Positions 38,332 through 49,100 of a stretch of 64,000 bases of DNA are shown here, one piece after another. Made by a program: the position numbers and the translations under genes. Location: contig CM017561.1 in assembly GCA_007844125.1 (NCBI GenBank), positions 63,221,256 through 63,285,255 of the forward strand, read 5' to 3'. Within the stretch, counting starts at the first letter, position 1, and every line of letters begins with the position of its first letter. The notes beneath the pieces were generated by a model. That model made no database searches and was not told the origin of the DNA. It saw only the letters and a program-made list of their open reading frames with translations. This DNA is from Sinonovacula constricta (Eukaryota; Mollusca; Bivalvia; Cardiida; Solecurtidae).

Positions 38332-40047
38332 AAACATAATAATTATTATTTGGTGCAATATTAAAAATAAAACAAACTGCAATTCCTTTTTGATGTTTGT
38401 TAACCATTATATAGCCTGGCAAATACAAACTGATAAGTCAATGACAAAATAGTGTATATCTGAACTATTCTCATTTATGTCCCAAGCCATATCTTTAGCT
38501 AACCCAGCTTGCTGTTATAGCAAATACTGGTAGTCACAAAAACAATAGGAATGGTCAAATAGCAAACAGCAATAGGAATGTTTAAATAGCAAAACATAGC
38601 ATTGAAAATGTTGATACCAATGCATTGCCCATAATCTTCAAGCAATAATGCTGCTGTTGTTCAACTGCATTTTTTCTTGTGATCTTAATAGCAATTATCA
38701 TTGCTAATTTAAAATTGTTTGTTTGCAATATACCAGTGTTATAAGCGACTTTTGCCATGTAGTGGTGCCCGTGGCTGAGCTGTTAGTCACTGCACTGTTT
38801 GCAGTCACTGTCTAACAGGCAGTTTGGAAGGTCTTCAGCATGCTGGAAGTGAAACTAGCTGATCTGGGACAATTCTATTTGCCTATGCCTGATCAATTCA
38901 TGCTCAACATGCTAGGAGATTAGAGACATAGGTTTCTGTTTTGATATCGGAGACACTTCCAACATTTGTTTGGTTGTTTAACGTTGGAAACGGGAAAGAA
39001 TAATCATACATTTCAAAAGCAATAAAGTATTTATTTTTTGAGGTGATAGAATAAACAAACATTTCATTAACACATGATACATTTAATGATGACAATATAA
39101 GTGTAACAAATAGTGTATCAAGCCAGGTTAAAAACCTGAGATAAACCTCAAAAAGTCCAGAAAACTGTTACTGATACACAACAGCTCTTGACCATTTAAA
39201 CCTGTAGATTTCTTAGTGCCTTCATTCATTACAGCCAACCTTTTAAGAACTAACAAAATACATAACAATGGCCAATTACAAACTTAAAGTCTATTGCTGT
39301 TGACAGCATGACATCTTTGACAGTTCTCGTACTGCCTATAATGCCTATATTAGACTACTACAATGTGACAGCCATGCCTCAATTAACAAATAACATAAAA
39401 TTGATGTAGAACTAGTACACCAAGAAACTATATTAATTTAAATAAGCATGACAATGATGCAAAGAAAGCAAAACAGAAACATATTTGCTTTCAGAGGATA
39501 CATACATGTATATGTAGTCAAAATGGTTATGGTAATACATTGTATCTTTCCAAACCTTATACAATCAAAATAAAAAAAACATAAGAGAAGAAACCTAACC
39601 TGTCTGCAACTGTGCTGAAAGTCACAACCTTTCCTTTTCATACAAAATTTTATCAAATTCCATTAAAAAGTCCAAGGCAGATAACTGGACCCATTAAGTA
39701 AAGTAAAGGTATTCCTTAACTTTTAATGAACTTTAAACACTTAAGGCCTCTTGACATTGAGGGACTAGGTACAAAGCACCCTAGTGTTTGTGTTTGTGGC
39801 CAGGCCACTTAATAGCTAGAGAATACAATTTGATAACTCTCAACAAACTCCATAGTTGCCCTCTGCTTGCTTTATTCCTTTATTGCTTCATCCAGTCTCT
39901 GCAACACCTACATCAATCAGACTTGGAATGGACATTCCTGAACTTTTCAGTCAATCTTTCACCGTTGCCAACTCCCCCATGCATATCTTGTCAAACCCCT
40001 ATTTCTTCATTTGCCCTTTCTTACTCCTCCTTAACAAACATGATGGC
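38332..40047. other. Intergenic, AT-rich, one SINE-like fragment
   Basis: No supported gene. The stretch at 38758-38890 (GTGGCTGAGCTGTTAGTCACTG, GGAAGGTCTTCAGCATGCTGG) is a decayed SINE family 2-like fragment. Confidence 0.4.
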
Positions 40048-40073
40048 TATGGCGTACATTTAGGGTCTTTATT

Positions 40074-40141
40074 GCATGACCCTGTATCATGCTAAAACAT
40101 TCAGCATCATGCTTAAACTTTTAGCATGATACAGGGTCATG
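40074..40141. repeat. Terminal hairpin palindrome of the foldback element
   Basis: GCATGACCCTGTATCATGC and its inverted copy GCATGATACAGGGTCATG flank a short loop. The same palindrome recurs at the right end (about 42822-42887) and again at 42928-42995. Confidence 0.8.
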
Positions 40142-41409
40142 ACAATTGTTTTTTTAGACTCATGCTAAAACCATGAGTATTATCCTGCAACAGGCTTAAA
40201 GATACTTTCGACCTTTTGGTGCGGAGTTGCTCGACCCTGCATCAGACAAATGCAATTTAAGTATCAGTCTAAATCTTTTAGCATGAGTCTGGAAATAGAA
40301 TGCATTGATACAGGGTCACGCAAATTCCGATTGGTCGTTTCAGCATGATGGCGGACTATATTGCATGACCCAGGGTCGTGTAAAATAAGATTGGTTTGTT
40401 TAAGCATGAGGCTAAATAAGAGTTGCACTACCCAGAGTCTTGCTAATTCCGATTAGTCGGTTTTAGCATGATGCTAAAAGATTAATGCACTACCCTGGGT
40501 CATGCAAATTCCGATTGGTCGGTTTTAGCATGATGCTAAAAGTTTAATGCATTACCCAGGGTCATGCAAATTCCGATTGGTCGGTTTTAGCATGGTTCTA
40601 AAAGATTAATGCACTACACTGGGTCATGCAAATTCCGATTGGTCGGTTTTAGCATGATGCTAAAATATTAATGCACTACCTAGGGTCTTACTAATTCCGA
40701 TTGGTCGGTTTCAGCATGAGGCTAAATAAGAGTTACACTACCCAGGGTCATGCAAATTCCGATTGGTTTGGTTTTAGCATGATGCTAAAATATTAATGCA
40801 CTACCCAGGGTCATGCAAATTCCGATTGGTCAGTTTTAGCATGATGCTAAAAGATTAATGCACTACCCAGGGTCTTGCTAATTCCGATTGGTCGGTTTTA
40901 GCATGATGCTAAAAGATTAATGCACTACACTGGGTCATGCAAATTCCGATTGGTCGGTTTTAGCATGATGCTAAAATATTAATGCACTACCTAGGGTCTT
41001 ACAAATTCCGATTGGTCGGTTTCAGCATGAGGCTAAATAAGAGTTACACTACCCAGGGTCATGCAAATTCCGATTGGTTTGGTTTTAGCATGATGCTAAA
41101 ATATTAATGCACTACCCAGGGTCATGCAAATTCCGATTGGTCAGTTTTAGCATGATGCTAAAAGATTAATGCACTACCCAGGGTCTTGCTAATTCCGATT
41201 GGTCGGTTTTAGCATGATGCTAAAAGATTAATGCACTGCCCAGGGTGATGTAAATTCTGATTGGTCCGTTTAAGCATGATGCTAAATAATAATTGCATCA
41301 CCCTGGGTCATGCAAATTCTGATTGGTCCGTTTTAGCATGATGCTAAATAATAATTGCATCACCTTGGGTCATGCAAATTCTGATTGGTTCCTTTTAGCA
41401 TGAGGCTAA

Positions 41410-41980
41410 GATATCATTACCACAGTGCACCTCTGCGTATTTAACCAATAGAATGAAGCGGACAAACATACATGTGTTGGAAGCCATATTGTTCGTTTTC
41501 GTTTGTTTATTACAAAAGAAAATTATGAATTTAGAAGGTGCAAGGAATATATTGGGTTCTGTAACAAGGACACGGACAACTAACGATTCGGACGAAGTTC
41601 TTCGGCAATCCCAGGCACTCATGACACAAACATCAATTGCAAGAAAATTAAATTGTAAAGACAAAACGCGTCTGTACTTAGCGAACGATATGTAGCAACT
41701 GACACCCTGTCGGAATTTTTTGTCTATTTCATTAAAAATCTACAGGGTAAAGGTCAAAACAAAATATCATGTGCCCAACCCAGGAAATGACACTTCACTA
41801 ATTAGCTATTTATAAAGGGATTTAGTCGCAGGAAGCATTTTACTGTCAATCATCCATGAAATTGCGATGTCTCGCCCATCTAAAAAACTGCAGACGAATT
41901 AAAATTGGAGAAACTAAAACAGAGTCACTGTGCAATAAAATTTATTTAACCCAAGGCCAATCATTTACCCACATACTTAA
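41410..41980 (+). other. Unique core between the foldback arms, with an 80-codon ORF
   Basis: The only non-repetitive part of the element. An ORF at 41453-41695 starts 10 bp after a CCAAT box and has no recognisable domain. Its Leu/Phe/Val-rich N-terminal third could be a signal or membrane segment. Evidence for expression is nil; it may be captured host sequence. Confidence 0.3.
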
Positions 41981-43020
41981 ACTTATTTTAGCCTCACGCT
42001 AAAACCGACCAATCGGAATTAGCAAGACCCTGGGTAGTGCATTAATCTTTTAGCATCATGCTAAAACTGACCAATCGGAATTTGCATGACCCTTGGTAGT
42101 GCAACTCTTATTTAGCCTCATGCTAAAACCGACCAATCGGAAATAGCAAGACCCTGGGTAGTGCATTTATCTTTTAGCATCATGCTAAAACAGACCAATC
42201 GGAATTTGCATGACCCTGGGTAGTGCATTAATCTTTTAGCATCATGCTAAAACCGACCAATCGGAATTTGCATGACCCTGGGTAGTGCATTAATCTTTTA
42301 GCATCATGCTAAAACCGACCAATCGGAATTTGCATAACCCTGGGTAGTGCATTAATCTTTTAGCATCATGCTAAAACCGACCAATCGGAATTTGCATGAC
42401 CCTAGGTAGTGCATTAATCTTTAAGCATCATGCTAAAACCGATCAATCGGAATTTGCATGACCCAGGGTAGTGCATCAATCTTTTAGCATCATGCTAAAA
42501 CCGACCAATCGGAATTAGCAAGACCCTGGGTAGTGCAACTCTTATTTAACCTCATGCTTAAACGAACCAATCGTATTTTACACGACCCTGGGTCATGCAA
42601 TATAGTCCACCAATATGCTGAAACGACCAATCGGAATTGGCGTGACCCTGTATCATGCATTTTATTTCCAGACTCATGCTAAAAGATTTAGACTGATACT
42701 TAAATTGCATTTGTCTGATGCAGGGTCGTGCAACTCCGCACCAAAAGGTCGAAAGTATCTTTAAGCCTGTTGCAGGATAATACTCATGGTTTTAGCATGA
42801 GTCTTAAAAAACAATTGTCATAACCCTGTATCATGCTAAAAGTTTAAGCATGATGCTGAATGTTTTAGCATGATACAGGGTCATGCAATAAAGACCCTAA
42901 ATGTACGCCATAGAAAAATCAATTGTCATGACCCTGTATCATGCTAAAAGTTTAAGCATGATGCTGAATGTTTTAGCGTGATACAGGGTCATGCAATAAA
43001 GACCCTAAAGGTACGCCATA

Positions 43021-44737
43021 TATGGCAGTGATTTTTAATCACCTCAGAGATACTATTGCTTGCATATTTTATACGTAATAGCCTTTAAGAGTAAGCAGAG
43101 AGGGATTTAGCCTTAGATCTAAATATTAATCTAACAGTCCCAATGTCTCTAATGTTTCCCTCCTGCATGAATCCATGATAAATTGAACATGAAATATACA
43201 TCCCATTTAGAAGTGAGCTACTCAAGCTTTTTTTTAACATATTACCCTACACCTATACACCTATACACATACACTACCATGTCAACAGGTCAATCTACCC
43301 TACTAATAATTGCTGTGCGCACAGCTTTTAGTCCTAAATGATCGCGAATGTCATGCCGTCGGCGCGATCCTGCCAGGTGTACTTGCAGAAACGGTCCTTA
43401 AGATAAGAATATCGCTGGCAAGATTAAGGAAAGACCTGAGACATAGTAGATGAAGAATTTTGATTCTTGAGTAGAATAAAATCCCTCAGAAAGCCAAGAA
43501 AATGCTAGCAATGATACTCTTAAGGCATTCAAACTTCACTGACAACTGTCTGGAAAGTGTGAGTCAGAATGACAAATGAACAATTAGTTGAATGACAGTC
43601 TGTGCACAACAGAGTGTATGTTGGATCAAAATTCACTGAACAGGTCAGGCAATGAAAACTGGGCATTCAAAAATAAGAGAAGTTGATTTGGCAGAAGAAT
43701 GAATCAAGTAACAAAGCAAGGAAGCAAGAATAAGGCAACTATATTGTTGGTCAAGACTTAATGAAAGAGTAACTAGTATTTCAGAGCAGAAAGATAAATG
43801 ACTAAAGATAATCCAACATTGTTGGAAAATATGAATGGAGAATCTAAGTTTCAGGCAAGCTTTTGAATGCTTAAGAAGCTTGGGACATATAATGATTAGA
43901 ATAAAATATACGTTGCAATTTTTGCTCTATTAGACATTTCATTTTGGCATTCCTTCATGAGCGACTAGTTACTTTACTATACTACTATACGACTATACTC
44001 GAGCTGTCTCTGGTGGTTGACTGGTAGCAAACTCTGCTGGTTGCCTTGTAGCAGGGTGCAGGGCAACACTTTGTTGGTTGCCTGGTGGTGGTGGGCAGGG
44101 CAACACGGTTGGTTGTGTGGGGGTGTTGGGCAGAGCAAACTCAGCTTGTAGCCTGATGATGGTGGGCTAAATACTAATCCGCTTCCTACACAGTCTGGGC
44201 TAAGGTGAGAAGAAAAATACAATTGTTTTTTGTTAAAGTAACATAATTCATAATTAGAAATCATGTTATGGTATTTTGATCAATCACTGATTATACAATC
44301 CAAAATGTGTTTACCGTTGCTGCATGTAATATAGCCTTTCAGCAAATTGAACATGTAAACCTGCATGAAATATATGATTTCATGATATTGATACACTATA
44401 TCTATACAAGTTAAATACTTACTTAAATTACCTAGCTCTTCTCCTAACAGCCAAACGATTTATTTCAGTGTTGCCCGAAATGTTCTATAAAGTATTTTGG
44501 TTGATGCCGCAAATTATAAAATAATTTCACTACATGATTTTGATTTCTTTAGACTTTGAATATATCAGGTATTAAATCTGTAAATAAATTATGCTCAAAT
44601 CATTCAATAAAAGATAATTTACAAAATAAAAATTAAAACTATTTTATTCTTCATTTGGTAGAAAGATACAGAAAAAATGCCAAAAGTCAAAAAGGAGGGA
44701 AAAAAGTTGCCCATGCGTGCCCATAAAGTAAAGGACT
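43021..44737. other. Intergenic, low-complexity patches
   Basis: No gene seen. A CTATACAC-rich run (43250-43280), a small CpG-containing patch (43310-43400), and a degenerate roughly 50-bp G/T-rich repeat with GGTTGCCTGGTG / GGGCAACAC motifs at 44010-44170. Confidence 0.4.
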
Positions 44738-45030
44738 GATTTAAATACAACTACACGAAACAACAAATTCCTTATTCCCCACTCAAAAACAAAACACCAC
44801 ATGAACTCATTCTTTCCGCGGGCTATACGATTTTGGAACGGACTACCGACTGAGATTAAGGATGCCCCAACTGTACCTGCATTTGCAAGTGGCCTAAATA
44901 AGTTTTATGCTTTTTAATTGATATTTTAAATTATTAGTCTTAAATTGTCAATGTTCAGGACTTGCGCCTGCCTTATGTAGTCAGTATTGACTTTTGGCAG
45001 TACAAAGTTGAAGTTGAAGTTGAAATAGCT
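44738..45030 (+). mobile_element. 5'-truncated LINE (non-LTR retrotransposon) 3' end
   Basis: The frame 44738-44917 encodes 59 residues ending in TAA with the typical end of a LINE reverse-transcriptase protein: TRNNKFLIPHSK, then NSFFPRAIRFWNGLPTEI, then a C-terminal Phe-rich tail. A 3' UTR follows that terminates in a GTTGAA/GAAGTT microsatellite (about 45005-45027), a common 3' tail type. Everything upstream of the C-terminus is missing. The clade cannot be fixed from this fragment. Confidence 0.7.
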
Positions 45031-45083
45031 TTTTGTGGAATTATGCTATCAGATGTGTTTATGAAAGACCGTCTATTAATATC

Positions 45084-45330
45084 TAATCAAACCCTCAGAC
45101 CTTACGCATTACATGTTATTAGACCGCACTAATTGATATTTTGAAGCTTACTTAATGCGAAATTGTCATGAATGCGTAGCGATAAATAGTCATAAAGAAG
45201 TGTGGTTATCGGATCAGCCGTAATGTGTTAGGATAAGACAGTTTATACATGTTCATAAGGAGGCGAGGTCATCACGCCGTCAGACCTTACGCATTTACAT
45301 ATATCAGTCCGCACAAGTTTATTTCAAGCC
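45084..45330 (+). repeat. About 250-bp interspersed repeat, copy R
   Basis: Inverted partner of 37161-37408. It is internally bounded by two related direct repeats, CAGACCTTACGCATT...GACCGCAC at 45096 and CAGACCTTACGCATT...GTCCGCAC at 45282. It lies about 0.9 kb upstream of the P450 exon 1. Confidence 0.75.
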
Positions 45331-46191
45331 TCTATTCAATACCGGCCCTGATTCAGGTGTTAGACAGGGACACCACGGGCTGGGGTCACGTGGATACATT
45401 TACTTTTTTTTAATTTGATTTGGTAACAATTTTACCCGCCTTTTAGTCATTATTCTCAAACGTTGATACAGACCATAAATTATAGATCTATTTTGCAAGA
45501 CTTCAGGCGAAAGAACGATAAATCTGTCAAGAGAGTCATTAGAGTTATCTCCCATAATCTTTAAGACGATGAAAAATATTTGTATATTTGATGGTAACAG
45601 ATATTTGGTGATAAGCCTTTACCTAGTTTAAACTACATCAGCGTCTGCTCGACATTTTTCTGTATGGTAAACATGAACCATGTGGGTGTAGATTTATACT
45701 TTTCTATTTAAAATCTAACTTAACAACAACTTGCATTTGGATCATGATAATGGATGCCCCCAGCCCCAGGTGAAAAATCCGGCTTACTACTTAACTAAAG
45801 CCGTTACAGCGGTAGTAGTGTAGCATTCTTCCTGACACACAAACTTCAAACATGAAAGTGCTTTAAAACTAAGCTGCTCGAACTACCCAAGTATCCAATG
45901 TCATAGCAGGAGCATGGCATACTGTTATACTCCATCCACACACTTTCCATAATCCCATGGATAGATTACGCTGTAATCTTAAATATAAATTTAACTTTGA
46001 AGGGTAAAAATATTAAGTTATTTCGTAAATTATCAATTCAATTTAGTAATAATTTCATAAGATTTTTAGTTATAACTTGTTGAAAAATTGCTTGTCTTTA
46101 GTGCTTGCCCACAAAATCAATGGTATTGATTTGCTTTTATTAACTATTTGCATTTCTAACCCTTTTTTTTTGCTTCTTCCAGAATGTAACT

Positions 46192-49100
46192 ATGATGATG
46201 TTTCGGCATATTCGTCTGTATCGCTATAAGGGATGCTGGTTATCTGAACAACTCAACAGATCAAGAAGCACTACGGCAGCTACAGCTCCAAATGTTGGCT
46301 ATACAACAGACTATGAAAAAGCTAAACCCTTCAGTGACATTCCAGGACCACAAGGTTTACCTTATATAGGAACCATGCTGAAGTACAGGAAAGGTTGTGT
46401 TTTGTTCTGTGCTATAAACTTAACCCATTGTCCACTGTCAGATCCCAATTTAAGGCCAATAGTCTAAAACCAGTCCAGTCTGAAATAGTCTAGAACCAGT
46501 TGACAGGCAGCAATAGCTCAATTGGTAGAACGTCTGCATGCAGATCGGGAGATCACGGGTTCAAACCCTGGCCGAGTCAAACCAAAGACTTTAAAGTTGG
46601 TAGTAGTGGCTTCCCTCCTAACGCTCCGGGCTAAGGGAACAGCATTACGCCTGACTCATCCGTGTCAGTATAATGGACCGGCCGGGTTCAGTCCCTGGGC
46701 ACCTCACAAGTGCCCTTGTGCTATAATGATAGAAATGTTGCTGCGCAGTATCGGCAAAAATGCCGGCAAATCCCTAGAACCAGTCCAGTCTGAAATAGTC
46801 GAGAGCCAGTCCAGGATTTGTACAATTATCTGGCAGTATGTTTTAACTGTATCGGCTTGTGGATGTAAATGGTAAGAAATCTTCAAAATTGGTATTGAAT
46901 TATTGAAGACTGTATCAGATTATAATTTAAACATATCCTGCAGTGATGGAGTAGGACATAGTGTAGACAGTATGTTTTGCGTTAAACATACAGTATAGTT
47001 GAAATATTCTAAAGCCCGACGAGGGCTTCGTCCTACTGGGACTTGCTGCCAACTATCTAGCAATATGTTTAACTACATTTGATGTGTGGATGTAAAATAA
47101 TAAGTTATTTACTAGTAATTAGTATGGGTTATAAAACCTTGGTACAGCAAAGGTAAAAACTATAAAAAAAATAGTGGTACGGTAAAAGTGTAGAATGTAT
47201 GGTTTTATGTCACACATACAGAACAGGCTAAGAAGTCTTTTTCCAATAGCTTTGGATTTGGTTCCTTTGCTTATTAAACATTGAATGTCAAGATGCCATG
47301 TCATTCTATCAGTTTAGAAAGCTCTTTTTATCTGCTTTGAAAAAATGTAGAATAGATAATATTTAGGGTTATTAATAAATAAATATAATTTACCTGGGAT
47401 AATGCATAGTAGACAATTCTCTTCAAGCATTAACATCTTATGTCAGGTCTTTGGTTTGAAATTTTAAAACTCTTGTCTCAAGTTCAGTGTCTTAACCATC
47501 TACTTGAATTCACACAAATACCTGTATTCATGTTGTTTAGGACCCTTCAACAAGTACAATATAGATCGATACCAGGAAGCTGTGATGGACTTGTATACAC
47601 AGTATGGGAAAATTGTCAAGGAGACCATCGCTGGAACAACCATTCTTCATCTCTTTGACCCAGATGATATTCGTACAATGTTTATGTCAGAGGGGAAAAT
47701 GCCACATGTAGCACCTCTGATGGAAACAACACAGCTGTATAGGCAGCAGAAAGGGCTTGCTCTTGGCCTTGGGAACACGTAAGTTGTTCTAGATTAAAAT
47801 AATTGGTGACATGTTACATAAGTTTGGTAAAGCTTGAACTTCATTAACTACTGAATAGACTCAAGTCATAACATTACAAATACCAAATCTATTTGTAAAT
47901 ATCAGGTATGCTATTCCTACTTAAATTTTCACAGAGTTATGGCCCTTCATCATGTTTGTGAATATATTTTGTCTGTTCTGTATATTTATGCTACTACTGG
48001 GTATTAGTCAGTTTTTTAAATTTAATTTCGCATAAATCCAATGCTAATTTCACATATTCTTAGCACATAAAATCTCTTTATTTTAAATGTCTTTATTTTT
48101 ATTGAAATATGGTCCCTTGATATAGTTATTGTATTTTTAAGATATTTCTTGTGACTATTTGTCCATTTTGAATGAACCTTGCATGGAATGTCAAGCTTTT
48201 CAATGATGTGGTTACAATAACCATGGCAAAGCAGTATCTGGGGGTATTCATCATGGGAGTTTTTGTTTGCTCTTTTCAAAGTAACGGAGAGGAATGGTAC
48301 CATTTACGTAGTGCTGTGCAGCAGATGATGATGCGACCTGCAGCAGTGACTGTTTATCTCCCTTCAGTAGTGGAGGTTGCTGATGACTTCATTCAGAGGA
48401 TAGGAAGTATTCGAGGAGCAGACTGTAAAGTGCCTGACTTACGGAATGAGATATCTAAATGGAATGTGGAGTGTGAGTGATATGAAATAGAGTGCCTAGC
48501 AAAGTTTTGTATTCTTAGATAACTCCTGGAGGAAACATGCTTTTATACCAGTATTCTTTTGCAACTTTTATTTCTCTTAATTAGCTGCCAATAAAATTAT
48601 AATAAAAAAAAATGCTAACATCACCAGGCTCACAGTAAGATTAAATAAATCCTAAAATTGCTGTCATATGATCTTAAATAAAGTCAAGCCTCCTTGCGTA
48701 TGCTTAGCCTGTAAAGGTAGTACCATGTCTGGCTGACTTGGTCGAGGAGTAATGTTATTGGGTATGGTGTCAAGTCAGGTGTTCATGACATGGTATCATC
48801 ATTAAGGCAGCATTATACTGGCCTCAAATATATATATTTTCTTGATTACTAGAAGATATATTATAAATAGGCAATTATTTGATTGCTGGTAAAATGTCAA
48901 CCCCAAAAACATTGTAAGTCATTGTCATTACTTTGTGGTGTTGCACACAGCTGCTGCTATGACAGTATTTGAGAGACGATTACGATGTCTTGAGGATGGA
49001 CCAGGAACTGAGGTGCAGAACATGATAGATGCCAACTGTACTATGTTCACTGTGTCAGCCAAGATGAAGTTCAAACTACCATTACACAAGATGTTCAAGA

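Larger units (their letters stand above)
40048..43020. mobile_element. Foldback-type element: long inverted arms made of 62-bp tandem repeats
   Basis: The outer ends TATGGCGTACATTTAGGGTC (40048) and TAAATGTACGCCATA (to 42912) are inverted copies. A second copy of the outermost 106 bp extends the right end to 43020. Inside each end are matching unique stretches (for example the CTTTTGGTGCGGAGTTG segment at about 40215 and its complement near 42735). Then come arrays of a 62-bp monomer, about 18 units on the left (40305-41405) and about 11 inverted units on the right (41980-42655). Each monomer holds GGGTCATGCAAAT, TCCGATTGGTCGG and the palindrome TTTAGCATGATGCTAAA. A central 575 bp (41410-41980) is not repeated. 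Structure fits foldback DNA transposons; no transposase is present, and target duplications are not certain. Confidence 0.75.

Noticed and set aside
40305..42655. CRISPR-like array (regular 62-bp repeats)
   Set aside because: There are no variable spacers; the whole 62-bp unit repeats, the arms are inverted, and the context is a eukaryotic nuclear genome.
40040..43030. Target-site duplication for the foldback (ATGGC before 40048 and after 43021)
   Set aside because: ATGGC is also part of the element end, and the two flanks are offset by a base, so a duplication cannot be separated from the end sequence.
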